From: Polynucleobacter sp. JS-JIR-II-b4
GTDB taxonomy: Bacteria; Pseudomonadota; Gammaproteobacteria; Burkholderiales; Burkholderiaceae
NCBI RefSeq assembly: GCF_018687815.1
Contig: NZ_CP061306.1
Location: 1 to 64,000 of the forward strand
Direction: 5' to 3'
DNA: 64,000 nt
A program made the position numbers and the translations under genes. Each line of letters starts with the position of its first letter. The first letter of the stretch is position 1. Under the pieces are notes generated by a model, which had not been told where the DNA came from, made no database searches, and saw nothing but the letters and a program-made list of their open reading frames with translations. This document shows positions 10,885-23,257 of this stretch, one piece after another.

Positions 10885-11628
10885 TTGGCAATGGCCTTCT
10901 TTGCTGGGCTGGTTGATGCTGTAGCTGGAGGTGGAGGCTTGATTCAGGTGCCCGCCCTGTTTGCTGCTTACCCCAATGTTCCGCCTGCAACTTTGCTAGC
11001 GACGAATAAGGTTGCCGCGGTTGGTGGGACCTTTAATGCTGCGCGTAAATTTTTGCGCCACGTTTCTTTACCTTGGGCAATTGTTTTGCCAGCCATCATC
11101 GCAGGTTTTGTTGGCTCTCTTTTGGGTGCTAATGCAGTGAGCAATTTTCCAGCCGAGCCTTTGCGCAAAGCGTTGCCATTTGTTTTGTTATTTTTGCTTC
11201 TGTACACCTGGTTTCAGCCTTCACTTGGAGAGGCGCACGCACCGAAAATTCTTGGGCGCTTGCAACAAGTCAAGGGCGTCATTCTTGGTTTAACAATTGG
11301 TTTTTATGACGGCTTTTTTGGTCCCGGCACCGGCAGCTTTTTGTTGTTTGGTTTTGTGCGCTTTTTTGGTTTTGATTTTCTCCATGCGTCTGCGGCAACA
11401 AAATTGGTAAACGTAGCAACAAACCTAGCTGCTATTTTGATGTTAGCCAGCCTTGGTCAAATTAATTGGCCTCTTGGGTTTGCGATGATGATTGCTAATA
11501 TCGCCGGCAGTCAGTTTGGTAGTCGATTAGCAATTAAGCATGGCAGCGCCTTTGTCAGAAAGGCTTTTCTGCTTATTGTTAGCGTGTTGATATTGAAGTC
11601 AGCCTGGAATGCTTATTTCATCAATTAA
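10885..11628 (+). CDS. TSUP family sulfite/anion exporter-like permease
   Basis: This is a 247-aa hydrophobic protein of the TSUP (TauE/SafE) family. The marker AGLVDAVAGGGGLIQVPAL near residues 6-24 and the second-half repeat FYDGFFGPGTGSFLL near 140-154 are both visible. Members move sulfite, sulfonates or other organic anions; the substrate is unknown here. The listed start is TTG 10885. Without it the first membrane helix is short: the same frame continues upstream to 10837 and encodes a matching hydrophobic stretch (EFSIFIWPLLLA) with no ATG, GTG or TTG in it. The real start may therefore be a rare codon such as ATC 10852 or CTG 10879. Confidence 0.88.
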   Translation: MAMAFFAGLVDAVAGGGGLIQVPALFAAYPNVPPATLLATNKVAAVGGTFNAARKFLRHVSLPWAIVLPAIIAGFVGSLLGANAVSNFPAEPLRKALPFVLLFLLLYTWFQPSLGEAHAPKILGRLQQVKGVILGLTIGFYDGFFGPGTGSFLLFGFVRFFGFDFLHASAATKLVNVATNLAAILMLASLGQINWPLGFAMMIANIAGSQFGSRLAIKHGSAFVRKAFLLIVSVLILKSAWNAYFIN

Positions 11629-11679
11629 ATCAAATACTTAGAGATATATTCATTGTTTTTCTAAGATTTTTTGATCTTT

Positions 11680-11695
11680 TGTTTCACGTGAAACA
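11680..11695 (+). other. parS: parS centromere site 1
   Basis: TGTTTCACGTGAAACA is a perfect match to the conserved 16-bp parS palindrome bound by ParB. It sits 39 bp before mnmG and about 3.5 kb from parB. It may also overlap the mnmG promoter region. Confidence 0.95.
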
Positions 11696-11734
11696 AACAA
11701 AATGCTATGATCATCGCCCTATCTGAGGCAAATC

Positions 11735-13657
11735 ATGCGTTATTCCAAAAGTTTCGATGTCATTGTGGTTGGCGGCGGTCACGCTGGGACTGAGGCCGCG
11801 CTTGCGTCGGCACGCATGGGTTGCGACACCCTATTAATTACTCATAGCATTGAAAACTTGGGCGCTATGAGTTGCAACCCCTCCATTGGCGGGATTGGTA
11901 AGGGACATTTAGTCAAAGAAATTGACGCCATGGGTGGCGCAATGGCTGCCGCGACAGATGAGGCTGGTATTCAGTTCCGCATCCTCAATTCTAGTAAAGG
12001 CCCCGCTGTTCGAGCTACTCGCGCTCAGGGTGACCGAGTTTTATATAAGGCCGCCATTCGCCGCCGCCTAGAAAATCAACCTAATTTAAGCATCTTCCAG
12101 GCCGCAGTGGACGACTTATTGGTCAAGGGTGATCAGGTCCAGGGCGTTGTTACCCAAATGGGCCTGGAGTTCGAGGCAAAAAAAGTGGTCCTGACGGCGG
12201 GCACCTTCTTGGATGGAAAAATCCATGTTGGCTTAAATAATTATGCCGGTGGGCGTGCCGGTGATCCTGCCGCAGTTTCTTTGTCGGCTAGACTAAAAGA
12301 GTTGAAGCTCCCCCAGGGGAGGCTGAAGACTGGCACCCCGCCTCGTATTGATGGTCGAACAATCGACTTCTCAGTCATGCTTGAGCAGCCTGGGGACTTG
12401 GATCCAGTGCCGGTGTTTTCTTATTTGGGGCGTCCAGAGCAGCATCCTAAGCAGGTTCCTTGCTGGATTTCTCATACAAATGAAAAGACTCACGATATTA
12501 TTCGAGGCGGTTTAGATCGTTCACCAATGTATACCGGTGTGATTGAGGGGGTTGGCCCCCGCTACTGCCCTTCTATTGAGGACAAAATTCATCGTTTTGC
12601 CTCGAGAAATAGCCACCAGATCTTTTTGGAGCCAGAGGGCCTAACAACTAACGAGTTTTACCCCAATGGGATTTCTACCAGCCTACCTTTTGATGTTCAG
12701 TGGGACTTAGTCCGCAGCATTCGGGGTATGGAGTCTGCGGTGATTGTTCGCCCTGGTTATGCAATTGAGTACGACTTCTTTGACCCACGCCAATTGCGCC
12801 ATAGCCTTGAGACAAGGGCTATTGGCGGACTTTACTTCGCTGGTCAAATTAATGGCACTACGGGCTACGAAGAGGCTGCAGCGCAGGGTATGCTGGCCGG
12901 AATCAATGCTGGCTTGGCAGCGCAAGGTAAAGATCCTTGGCTTCCAAAACGCAGCGAGTCCTATATTGGTGTTTTAGTTGACGATCTAATTACTCGCGGG
13001 GTTCAGGAGCCGTACCGCATGTTTACAAGCCGAGCAGAATATCGCCTGAGCTTACGCGAAGACAATGCAGATATGCGCCTAACCACAATTGGGCGCGAGC
13101 TTGGATTGGTGGACGACTATCGTTGGGAGGTGTTTTGCAGAAAACAGGAAGCTGTTTCACGTGAAACATCTCGCTTGCAAGATATTTGGGTTGGGCCAAA
13201 ACATGAGGCTGCCCCCCTAGTTTCTAGGTTGCTGGGTCAAGACCTGTCCCATGAATGTAGCTTAACCGAGTTATTGAGGCGCCCAGGGGTTACTTATGAA
13301 GCAATTACTGCTTTGGGTGACGGAATGTGGGCTCCTGAAACTTTAGATGAGGATCTTGGCTTGGCGTCTCAAATTAGCGACCAGGTAGAAATTTCAGTTA
13401 AATACCAGGGTTATATTGATCGTCAGGCGACAGAAATCGCTCGTCAAGAGCACAATGAATCTTTCCCACTTTCAGAGTTGTTAGATTACTCTCAGGTTGT
13501 TGGCTTATCTAAAGAGGTCCAGCAAAAGCTGAATTTGCATAAACCAGAAACATTGGGTCAGGCTGGCCGTATTTCAGGGGTAACGCCTGCTGCCCTTTCG
13601 CTTTTATTGGTGCACCTTAAAAAGGGCTTGGGCCGCACTCAAGAAACTCATGAGTGA
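11735..13657 (+). CDS. mnmG: tRNA uridine-5-carboxymethylaminomethyl modification enzyme MnmG
   Basis: With MnmE, MnmG installs the carboxymethylaminomethyl group on wobble uridine 34 of several tRNAs, using FAD. The 640-aa protein shows the FAD-binding [12 protein letters not shown] near residues 11-22. It also has the GidA signatures [17 protein letters not shown] and [12 protein letters not shown]. Length is normal for the family. The gene overlaps rsmG by 8 nt. A perfect parS lies inside the coding region at 13153-13168. MnmE is not in this window. Confidence 0.97.
   Translation: MRYSKSFDVIVVGGGHAGTEAALASARMGCDTLLITHSIENLGAMSCNPSIGGIGKGHLVKEIDAMGGAMAAATDEAGIQFRILNSSKGPAVRATRAQGDRVLYKAAIRRRLENQPNLSIFQAAVDDLLVKGDQVQGVVTQMGLEFEAKKVVLTAGTFLDGKIHVGLNNYAGGRAGDPAAVSLSARLKELKLPQGRLKTGTPPRIDGRTIDFSVMLEQPGDLDPVPVFSYLGRPEQHPKQVPCWISHTNEKTHDIIRGGLDRSPMYTGVIEGVGPRYCPSIEDKIHRFASRNSHQIFLEPEGLTTNEFYPNGISTSLPFDVQWDLVRSIRGMESAVIVRPGYAIEYDFFDPRQLRHSLETRAIGGLYFAGQINGTTGYEEAAAQGMLAGINAGLAAQGKDPWLPKRSESYIGVLVDDLITRGVQEPYRMFTSRAEYRLSLREDNADMRLTTIGRELGLVDDYRWEVFCRKQEAVSRETSRLQDIWVGPKHEAAPLVSRLLGQDLSHECSLTELLRRPGVTYEAITALGDGMWAPETLDEDLGLASQISDQVEISVKYQGYIDRQATEIARQEHNESFPLSELLDYSQVVGLSKEVQQKLNLHKPETLGQAGRISGVTPAALSLLLVHLKKGLGRTQETHE
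13153..13168 (+). other. parS: parS centromere site 2, inside mnmG
   Basis: This is a second perfect TGTTTCACGTGAAACA, within the mnmG reading frame and 1,473 bp from the first. It encodes ordinary residues (AVSRETS). Two intact copies this close to parAB make a strong centromere assignment. Confidence 0.95.
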
Positions 13658-14318
13658 GGGTTTGCTTGCCTTAGGGATTGAGGACCTTGGGTTGGAATTA
13701 AGCCCAAGCAATATCGCCGATTTAGAGTTGTTTTTGCAAGAAATGGGACGCTGGAACCAAGTTCATAATCTGACGGCAATCGAGGGTGAGAAAGACTCTA
13801 TTCGACTGCATCTTATTGATTCTATTGCAGTTTTGCCAGTATTGAAACGCTTCTTAAAGGGCTCGTCTCCTAAGATTGCTGACCTTGGTTCAGGAGGTGG
13901 GTTGCCGGCCATTCCTATTGCCATTGTTCAGCCGGAGTGGCAGCTTTCACTGATTGAAGCCATCCGCAAGAAGACGGCATTTCTGCAGCATGTGCGCGGA
14001 AAACTGAAACTGAAAAACATTGAGGTGCTCTGCGAGAGAGTGGAAGATGCTGCAATGCAACAACCAGCACAATTTGATGCAGTCATTTCTCGGGCATTTA
14101 CAAATCTCGCGCGTTTTTTGGATCTGTCATTGCCCTTCTTAAAGCCCGATGGCCTGGTATTCGCAATGAAGGCCAAGCGCGCAGACGACGAAATGAAAGA
14201 TGTTTCCATGGACGATTGGCGCTTAGTTGCCGATGAGCCCCTTCATATCCCTAATTTAGCGGTGGAGCGACGCCTTTTGGTGTTGGCCCCCGTGAGAAAA
14301 TCCACCCTCACCTCTTAA
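13650..14318 (+). CDS. rsmG: 16S rRNA (guanine-527-N7)-methyltransferase RsmG
   Basis: RsmG methylates G527 in the 530 loop of 16S rRNA using SAM. The 222-aa protein has NLTAIE near residues 40-45 and the SAM-binding [13 protein letters not shown] near 77-89. The following [13 protein letters not shown] is a family segment. It overlaps the mnmG end by 8 nt, which implies coupled translation, and precedes parA by 18 nt. The mnmG-rsmG-parA-parB order is common near bacterial origins. Confidence 0.95.
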   Translation: MSEGLLALGIEDLGLELSPSNIADLELFLQEMGRWNQVHNLTAIEGEKDSIRLHLIDSIAVLPVLKRFLKGSSPKIADLGSGGGLPAIPIAIVQPEWQLSLIEAIRKKTAFLQHVRGKLKLKNIEVLCERVEDAAMQQPAQFDAVISRAFTNLARFLDLSLPFLKPDGLVFAMKAKRADDEMKDVSMDDWRLVADEPLHIPNLAVERRLLVLAPVRKSTLTS

Positions 14319-14336
14319 GTAAACCCAAAAGTAGCC

Positions 14337-15107
14337 ATGGCAAAAATTTTCTGTATTGCAAATCAAAAAGGTGGTGTTGGTAAGACCACTACCGCCGTTA
14401 ATTTGGCAGCGGGTTTAGCAGGACTACAACAGCGCGTTTTGTTGGTGGACCTTGATCCTCAAGGTAATGCCACTATGGGCTCGGGGGTAGAGAAAGCAGA
14501 CTTAAACGCAAGCGTATATCAGGTACTAATTGGTATGACGTCAGTTAAAGAGTGTGTGCAGCGTTGCGAAAGCTCCGGGTACGACGTATTGCCGGCTAAT
14601 CGTGATTTAGCGGGCGCTGAAATTGAATTGGTAGATCTAGATTTCCGCGAAGCACGTTTGAAAGATGCGCTTGCTCAAGTGGCAAACGATTACGACTTTA
14701 TTTTGATTGATTGTCCGCCTGCTTTGTCCTTACTTACGCTCAACGGATTGTGCGCAGCAAATGGTGTGATTGTGCCAATGCAATGTGAATACTTTGCATT
14801 GGAGGGTTTGTCCGATTTGGTAAACACTATCAAACAAGTGCATGCAAATTTGAATCCCGACTTAGTCATCATTGGTTTATTGCGCGTCATGTTTGATGCG
14901 CGCATGACTTTGCAACAACAAGTTTCCGATCAGTTGCTTGAGCACTTCGGCGATAAAGTATTTAAGACCATTATTCCGCGCAATGTGCGTCTTGCTGAAG
15001 CCCCCTCTTATGGGCTTCCTGGGGTGGCTTTCGATAAATCATCACGTGGCGCAAAAGCCTATTTAGAGTTTGGTGCTGAGATGGTTGAGCGCATCAAACA
15101 CATGTAA
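14337..15107 (+). CDS. parA: Chromosome partitioning ATPase ParA
   Basis: ParA forms ATP-dependent gradients on the nucleoid that move ParB-parS complexes apart. The 256-aa protein has the deviant Walker A KGGVGKTTT at residues 11-19, and LVDLDPQGNAT and LIDCPPALSLL for the other nucleotide motifs. It lacks an N-terminal helix-turn-helix, as is typical for chromosomal ParA (Soj). It starts at ATG 14337, 18 nt after rsmG and 24 nt before parB. Confidence 0.96.
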   Translation: MAKIFCIANQKGGVGKTTTAVNLAAGLAGLQQRVLLVDLDPQGNATMGSGVEKADLNASVYQVLIGMTSVKECVQRCESSGYDVLPANRDLAGAEIELVDLDFREARLKDALAQVANDYDFILIDCPPALSLLTLNGLCAANGVIVPMQCEYFALEGLSDLVNTIKQVHANLNPDLVIIGLLRVMFDARMTLQQQVSDQLLEHFGDKVFKTIIPRNVRLAEAPSYGLPGVAFDKSSRGAKAYLEFGAEMVERIKHM

Positions 15108-15131
15108 TTTTTAGAAAGAATAATAAAGATC

Positions 15132-16022
15132 ATGGTTGCCATTAAGAAAAAAGGTTTAGGTAGAGGTCTTGAAGCTTTGCTTGGAGAGAAGACGCAGCAA
15201 GCGAATCCCTCCACCGAAATCAATCGTTTGCCATTAACTGCTTTGCAGGCAGGCAAATATCAGCCGCGTCAAAAAATGGAAGCTGGTGCTTTGCAAGAGT
15301 TGGCAGAAAGTATTCGCGAGCAAGGCGTCATGCAGCCCTTATTGGTTCGCCTGGTGGCGCCTGGCAAATACGAAATTATTGCGGGCGAAAGACGTTTTCG
15401 TGCGGCAACTATTGCGGGGTTAAAAGAGGTTCCGGTTTTAGTTTCTGGCGCCGATGATCAGGCTGCAGCAGCAATGGCCCTGGTAGAAAACATGCAGCGA
15501 GAGGATTTAAATCCTCTCGAAGAATCACAGGGTTTAGCTAGGTTGATCGAGGAGTTTGGATTTACGCACGAACAGGCAGCAAAGGCTGTAGGCAAGTCGC
15601 GCAGTGCAATTACCAATTTATTGCGCCTCGCCCAGCTAGCAAAGCCGGTGCAGGCCATGTTGTTGGCCGGAGATATCGATATGGGGCATGCTCGTGCGCT
15701 ATTGCCCCTTCCTGGGTCTAGCCAGGTGGCTTTAGCCCAGAGAATCTCAGCACAGGGTCTGTCTGTCCGTGAGGCGGAGCGAATGACTGCTGCTTTGGTG
15801 ATTGCGGGCGGTCAAATTGGAGACAAAAAGGCTAAAAGTAAGTCAAACACTTCTTCGCCCAGTAGTGATCCAGATATGCAGCGTTTGACGCAGGAAATTG
15901 CAGATTTGATTGGCTTAAGCACCGAATTCAAGCTTAAAGGCAAGGGCGGAGAGCTCAGGCTTCGGTTCAGCCAATTCGACGAACTAGATTCTTTATTAAA
16001 AAAATTGGGTATTGAGTCTTAA
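15132..16022 (+). CDS. parB: Chromosome partitioning protein ParB
   Basis: ParB binds parS and spreads as a CTP-dependent clamp, recruiting ParA and SMC. The 296-aa protein has the basic N-terminus KKKGLGRGLEALLG, which contacts ParA. The GERRFRAA box near 85-92 is the CTP-binding region. A helix-turn-helix around FTHEQAAKAVGKSRSAITNLL reads parS, and a dimerisation domain ends the protein. Both parS sites lie within 4.4 kb upstream of its end. Confidence 0.96.
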   Translation: MVAIKKKGLGRGLEALLGEKTQQANPSTEINRLPLTALQAGKYQPRQKMEAGALQELAESIREQGVMQPLLVRLVAPGKYEIIAGERRFRAATIAGLKEVPVLVSGADDQAAAAMALVENMQREDLNPLEESQGLARLIEEFGFTHEQAAKAVGKSRSAITNLLRLAQLAKPVQAMLLAGDIDMGHARALLPLPGSSQVALAQRISAQGLSVREAERMTAALVIAGGQIGDKKAKSKSNTSSPSSDPDMQRLTQEIADLIGLSTEFKLKGKGGELRLRFSQFDELDSLLKKLGIES

Positions 16023-16050
16023 ATTAGGTAGAAAAATGTCCCCAAATCCT

Positions 16051-16079
16051 TTGACATATTGCACTGCACACATTAAACT
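16051..16079 (+). promoter_or_regulatory. Sigma-70 type promoter for the atp operon
   Basis: TTGACA (16051-16056) and TAAACT (16074-16079) are separated by 17 bp, between parB and atpI. The -35 is perfect and the -10 matches four of six positions. Transcription would begin only a few bases before atpI, so the leader is very short. Confidence 0.6.
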
Positions 16080-16091
16080 TTCGGGGCTAAA

Positions 16092-16583
16092 TTGATTCCT
16101 CAAAAAAATCAATTTTCCGAGGTAGATGAGTGGGATGAACCCGAAGAAGTTATCCGGGTTTACAGCAAAGAGGAAATTGTTGCGATGCAGCAAAGCGATG
16201 CAACAAAGCACCGAGCTCTTTCACCGTGGAAAATTATTTTGGCCCAAGTGTTGATTACGGCTATCAGCATGGTGTTTTGGTCAATTTTTGGGGAGCCGGT
16301 AGGGGTAAGCCTTTATACTCAGTCGGCCTTTTTAGGTGGTTTAATTAGCGTCTTGCCTACAACCCTGTTTTTAGTCAGGTTGGAGTTGGCAAAAAAATCG
16401 CAAAGATTGAATCCAGGAAGATTTTTGGCGGCATTGGTTTCAGGTGAATTTATCAAAATCGCCGTGACGCTGATGCTGTTTATAGGGATTGCGTATTACG
16501 TCCCTGGCGTGCTTTGGGTCCCCTTGTTGGTGACTTACCTGCTTGCCTTGAAGTGTGTATGGCTGGCGTGGTTGTGGCGCTAA
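16092..16583 (+). CDS. atpI: ATP synthase subunit I
   Basis: AtpI is a small membrane protein that helps assemble the c-ring. The 163-aa protein has an acidic N-terminal tail (residues 1-40) and about four hydrophobic segments from residue 45 onward. It starts with TTG at 16092, preceded by GGGG at 16083-16086. It is first in the atp operon, its usual place. Sequence conservation in this family is low, so the call rests on position and topology. Confidence 0.82.
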   Translation: MIPQKNQFSEVDEWDEPEEVIRVYSKEEIVAMQQSDATKHRALSPWKIILAQVLITAISMVFWSIFGEPVGVSLYTQSAFLGGLISVLPTTLFLVRLELAKKSQRLNPGRFLAALVSGEFIKIAVTLMLFIGIAYYVPGVLWVPLLVTYLLALKCVWLAWLWR

Positions 16584-16620
16584 GTAGTGACAATTGAGAT
16601 TGAAACAAAGGACCAGTTAA

Positions 16621-17811
<1,191 letters not shown>

Positions 17812-17823
17812 TTGTTTTGGCGT

Positions 17824-17843
17824 GGATGACCAACGGGTCATCC
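17824..17843 (+). promoter_or_regulatory. Hairpin between atpE and atpF
   Basis: GGATGACC (17824-17831) and GGTCATCC (17836-17843) form a perfect 8-bp stem with an AACG loop, 13 nt after the atpE stop. No T-run follows. It may protect the 3' end of atpE mRNA and help set the c-subunit excess; that is inference. Confidence 0.55.
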
Positions 17844-17874
17844 AACTGTTCTCAACAATACTGAAAGGAATATC

Positions 17875-18345
17875 GTGAATCTGAACGCGACCCTATTCGC
17901 GCAAATGATCGTTTTCTTCGTCTTATGGTGGGTTGTTGCACGCTTTGTGTGGCCACCGCTAGTTAAGGCGTTAGATGAGCGTTCAAGCAAAATTGCTGAT
18001 GGTTTAGCTGCTGCAGAGCGTGGTAAAGAAGCTCTCGCACTGGCCAGCAATGAAGCTGAGCAAGAATTAAATAAAGCACGCCAAGAAGGTGTTCAACGCG
18101 TTGCCGAAGCTGAGAAACGTGCACAAATGTCGGCCGAAGAAATTCGCGCTAACGCACAAGCTGAAGCCGCTCGAATCATTTCTCAAGCGCAACAAGACGC
18201 AGCCCAGCAAGTTACTCGTGCCCGCGAAGTTCTGCGTGCTGAAGTGGCTGTTCTCGCTGTCAAAGGCGCCGAGCAAATTTTGCGTCGCGAAGTTGATGCA
18301 AAAGCGCATGGCCAATTACTTGATCAATTAAAGGCAGAACTTTGA
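17875..18345 (+). CDS. atpF: ATP synthase F0 subunit b
   Basis: Subunit b is the peripheral stalk that holds F1 against F0. The 156-aa protein has one N-terminal membrane helix (residues about 5-25) and then a long charged helix rich in Ala, Glu, Gln and Lys, typical of the dimeric coiled coil. It starts with GTG at 17875 after AAAGGAA. It is separated from atpH by one nucleotide. Confidence 0.95.
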   Translation: MNLNATLFAQMIVFFVLWWVVARFVWPPLVKALDERSSKIADGLAAAERGKEALALASNEAEQELNKARQEGVQRVAEAEKRAQMSAEEIRANAQAEAARIISQAQQDAAQQVTRAREVLRAEVAVLAVKGAEQILRREVDAKAHGQLLDQLKAEL

Positions 18346-18346
18346 T

Positions 18347-18883
18347 ATGGCTGAATTAGCCACCATTGCACGTCCTTACGCGGAAGCGCTTTTTCAAAGC
18401 GCCAAGCCGGCTGAGCTCGCTGGATGTTTGGAGCAATTAAATGAATTGGCTCAGCTTGCTGCTTTGCCAGAAGTTGCTGCATTGTCAAACAACCCAAAAG
18501 TCTCAGCTGATGATTTAAGCAAGTTACTTTCTGGCATGGTGAAGACCAAGTTAGATGGCAAGGTTGCCAGCTTTTTGAATCTTGTGAATCAAAACCACCG
18601 CTTAGCAGCCGTTCCTGAAATTGCTCATCAATTTGAAGCAATGAAGAACAAAAGCGAAGGCGCTGCAGAAGTAAATATTACTAGCGCATTCCCTTTAGAG
18701 GGTTCTGCGTTAAATGATTTGTTGTCAAGTTTGAAGAAGCGCTTTGGGGGTAAAGAATTGCGCCCAACGATCCAAATTGATCCAACATTGATTGGCGGAG
18801 TTCGCATTCAAGTTGGCGATGAAGTAATGGATAGTTCAGTTAAGGCCCAGTTAGCTCAAATGCAAGCAAGTCTTGGCGCATAA
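18347..18883 (+). CDS. atpH: ATP synthase F1 subunit delta
   Basis: Subunit delta links the b stalk to the top of F1. At 178 aa it has the expected length. The start MAELATIARPYAEALFQSAK is the standard family N-terminus, and the C-terminal DPTLIGGVRIQVGDEVMDSS is the second conserved block. It lies directly between atpF and atpA. Confidence 0.95.
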   Translation: MAELATIARPYAEALFQSAKPAELAGCLEQLNELAQLAALPEVAALSNNPKVSADDLSKLLSGMVKTKLDGKVASFLNLVNQNHRLAAVPEIAHQFEAMKNKSEGAAEVNITSAFPLEGSALNDLLSSLKKRFGGKELRPTIQIDPTLIGGVRIQVGDEVMDSSVKAQLAQMQASLGA

Positions 18884-18928
18884 GTGATCCCTATTAAGAA
18901 CATACGAAATAAGACCCAGGAGTAAGTA

Positions 18929-20470
18929 ATGCAACTCAACCCTTCCGAGATCAGCGAGCTGATCAAAAGCCGAATTAGCGAATTGGGCGTTGACTCCCAA
19001 GTTCGCAACGAAGGCACTGTAATTTCAGTGACCGACGGTATTTGCCGCGTACATGGCTTGTCAGGTGTTATGCAGGGCGAAATGTTGGAGTTTCCAAACA
19101 ACACTATCGGCCTCGCATTAAACCTTGAGCGTGATTCTGTTGGTGCCGTAGTGTTGGGCGAATACACCCACATTAAAGAAGGCGACCCAGTAAAATGTAC
19201 TGGCCGCATTTTGGAAGTTCCAGTTGGTCCAGAGTTGCTCGGTCGCGTAGTAAACGCGCTCGGTCAGCCGATTGATGGCAAAGGCCCAATCAACACCAAG
19301 TTAACTGACTTTATTGAAAAGGTGGCGCCTGGCGTTATCGCACGTCAATCCGTAAGCCAGCCAGTACAAACTGGTTTGAAGGCGATTGATGCGATGGTTC
19401 CAATTGGCCGTGGTCAGCGTGAGTTGATCATTGGCGACCGTCAAACTGGTAAGACAGCAGTTGCGGTTGACGCGATCATTAACCAAAAAGGTAAAGGCGT
19501 TTATTGCGTTTACGTGGCGATCGGTCAAAAAGCTTCCACTATTGCTAACGTTGTTCGCAAGCTCACAGAATTGGGCGCAATGGAGTACACCGTTGTTGTT
19601 GCAGCGAGTGCTTCTGAGTCTGCAGCGATGCAGTACCTATCTGCTTACGCAGGTTGTACCATGGGTGAATACTTCCGCGATCGCGGCGAAGATGCTTTGA
19701 TTGTTTATGATGACTTGACCAAGCAAGCGGTTGCTTATCGTCAAATCTCCTTGTTGCTCCGCCGCCCACCAGGCCGTGAAGCTTATCCTGGCGACGTGTT
19801 CTACCTCCACTCACGCTTGCTCGAGCGCGCTGCCCGTGTAAATGCTGAGTACGTTGAAAAGTTCACTAACGGCGCAGTAAAAGGCAAAACCGGTTCTTTA
19901 ACTGCATTGCCAATTATTGAAACTCAAGCTGGTGACGTTTCTGCATTCGTTCCAACCAACGTAATTTCGATTACTGACGGTCAGATCTTCTTGGAAACTG
20001 ACTTGTTCAACGCTGGTGTGCGTCCTGCGATTAACGCCGGTATTTCTGTCTCCCGCGTTGGTGGTGCCGCACAAACTAAAGTAATTAAGAAATTGTCTGG
20101 CGGTATTCGTACCGACTTGGCGCAGTATCGTGAATTGGCAGCGTTTGCTCAGTTCGCATCTGACCTTGACGAAGCAACCCGCAAGCAACTTGAGCGCGGT
20201 CGTCGCGTTACTGAATTGTGTAAGCAAGCTCAATACAAGCCACTCCAAGTTTGGGAAATGGCCGCTTCACTTTATGCTGTTAATAACGGCTACTTCGATG
20301 ACCTCGAAGTGAAGAACGTATTGCCATTCGAAAAAGGTTTGCAAGATCATTTGAAATCTAAATTCGCTGACTTAGTTGCGCGTATTGAAGAAACCAAAGA
20401 TTTGAGCAAAGATGACGAAGCTGCATTGCGCGCTGCCATTGAGGATTACAAGCGTTCTGCCTCTTTCTAA
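18929..20470 (+). CDS. atpA: ATP synthase F1 subunit alpha
   Basis: This is the non-catalytic nucleotide-binding subunit of F1. The 513-aa protein starts [16 protein letters not shown] and has the P-loop GDRQTGKT at about 169-176. The subunit signature [20 protein letters not shown] contains the arginine finger region. Length equals that of E. coli AtpA. An AGGAG precedes ATG 18929. Confidence 0.98.
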   Translation: MQLNPSEISELIKSRISELGVDSQVRNEGTVISVTDGICRVHGLSGVMQGEMLEFPNNTIGLALNLERDSVGAVVLGEYTHIKEGDPVKCTGRILEVPVGPELLGRVVNALGQPIDGKGPINTKLTDFIEKVAPGVIARQSVSQPVQTGLKAIDAMVPIGRGQRELIIGDRQTGKTAVAVDAIINQKGKGVYCVYVAIGQKASTIANVVRKLTELGAMEYTVVVAASASESAAMQYLSAYAGCTMGEYFRDRGEDALIVYDDLTKQAVAYRQISLLLRRPPGREAYPGDVFYLHSRLLERAARVNAEYVEKFTNGAVKGKTGSLTALPIIETQAGDVSAFVPTNVISITDGQIFLETDLFNAGVRPAINAGISVSRVGGAAQTKVIKKLSGGIRTDLAQYRELAAFAQFASDLDEATRKQLERGRRVTELCKQAQYKPLQVWEMAASLYAVNNGYFDDLEVKNVLPFEKGLQDHLKSKFADLVARIEETKDLSKDDEAALRAAIEDYKRSASF

Positions 20471-20487
20471 GAGGGCTCGCATAAATC

Positions 20488-21357
20488 ATGGCAAGCACAA
20501 AAGAGATACGATCTAAGATCAAGAGCGTGCAAAACACGCGCAAGATCACGAAGGCAATGGAAATGGTCGCCGCATCCAAGATGCGTCGCGCCCAAGAGCG
20601 CATGCGTAATGCGCGTCCATATGCTGAAAAAATTCGTGAGATTGTTGCCAACCTTTCTAAAGCTAATCCTGAGTTCCGCCCTGCTTACATGGCAACTCGT
20701 GAAGTGAAGAAAGTTGGTACGATTTTGGTTACTACAGACAAAGGCTTGTGCGGCGGTTTAAATACCAACGTCTTGCGTTTGATTGCTAACCAAGTGCGCG
20801 ATTTGCAAGAAAAAAATATTGAGATTGCGTACACCGCAATTGGTTCAAAAGGTTTGCAATTTTTGAATCGCTCAAAAGCAAAATTGATTTCTCAAACAAT
20901 CCAAATTGGTGACACACCACATATGGATGTTTTGATTGGTGCAATTGTTGCCCAATTAGAAGCGTTTGAGCGTGGCGAGATTGATGCTGTTTATTTGGCA
21001 TATACCCGCTTTGTAAATGCAATGAAACAAGAGCCTGTTTTAGAAAAACTCTTGCCTTTGGAGCCAGAAGCTTTGACTCCACAAGAGAAAACAGGCAATT
21101 CTTGGGATTACATCTACGAACCTGATGCAGAGTCTATTTTGAATGGCCTGCTTAAGCGTTACGTTGAAGCAATGATTTATCAGGCGGTTGCTGAAAACAT
21201 GGCTTCTGAGCAGTCTGCACGTATGGTCTCTATGAAGGCCGCTTCAGATAATGCGAAGAACGTAATCGGCGAATTGCAATTGGAATACAACAAAACACGA
21301 CAGGCTGCTATTACTAAAGAGTTGTCAGAAATTGTTGGCGGAGCGGCTGCGGTTTAA
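20488..21357 (+). CDS. atpG: ATP synthase F1 subunit gamma
   Basis: Gamma is the central shaft that couples c-ring rotation to catalysis. The 289-aa protein begins [20 protein letters not shown]. It has the conserved [10 protein letters not shown] block and a C-terminal helix with the family segment [14 protein letters not shown]. It lies 17 nt after atpA and 55 nt before atpD. Confidence 0.97.
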   Translation: MASTKEIRSKIKSVQNTRKITKAMEMVAASKMRRAQERMRNARPYAEKIREIVANLSKANPEFRPAYMATREVKKVGTILVTTDKGLCGGLNTNVLRLIANQVRDLQEKNIEIAYTAIGSKGLQFLNRSKAKLISQTIQIGDTPHMDVLIGAIVAQLEAFERGEIDAVYLAYTRFVNAMKQEPVLEKLLPLEPEALTPQEKTGNSWDYIYEPDAESILNGLLKRYVEAMIYQAVAENMASEQSARMVSMKAASDNAKNVIGELQLEYNKTRQAAITKELSEIVGGAAAV

Positions 21358-21397
21358 GCGGTCGGCGATTAGGAATACGAAAGAATTCAGGAATTAA

Positions 21398-22813
<1,416 letters not shown>

Positions 22814-22825
22814 TCTAGGGAAATT

Positions 22826-23242
22826 ATGTCAACCATACGCGTAGATGTAGTGAGTGCTGAGCAGTCTATTTTCAGCGGGGAAGCCAAGTTTGTTGCGCTT
22901 CCTGGCGAAAGTGGTGAGCTCGGCATTTTGCGCGGCCACACTCCTTTGATTACACGTATTCGTCCAGGCTCAGTTCGTATTGAAAAAGCTGATGGTGATG
23001 AAGAGTTTGTTTTCGTAGCAGGTGGCTATTTAGAAGTTCAGCCAGATCGCGTTACTGTTTTAGCGGATACCGCTATTCGCGGACACGATCTTGATGAAGC
23101 TAAAGCGATTGAAGCTAAGAAACGTGCTGAAGAAGCGATGCAAAACCGTGGCACTGACTTTGATTTGGCTTTGGCCCAATCTGAGTTTGCAATGGCGGCT
23201 GCACAGCTGGCTGCAATTGCACGTTTCCGTCGTAAAAAGTAA
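22826..23242 (+). CDS. atpC: ATP synthase F1 subunit epsilon
   Basis: Epsilon binds gamma and can inhibit ATP hydrolysis. The 138-aa protein has the N-terminal beta-sandwich ([35 protein letters not shown]) and a C-terminal two-helix region rich in Ala and Glu. It is the last atp gene. hemE starts 15 nt later, so read-through is likely. Confidence 0.95.
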   Translation: MSTIRVDVVSAEQSIFSGEAKFVALPGESGELGILRGHTPLITRIRPGSVRIEKADGDEEFVFVAGGYLEVQPDRVTVLADTAIRGHDLDEAKAIEAKKRAEEAMQNRGTDFDLALAQSEFAMAAAQLAAIARFRRKK

Positions 23243-23257
23243 TAGCCGGTCATCTCC

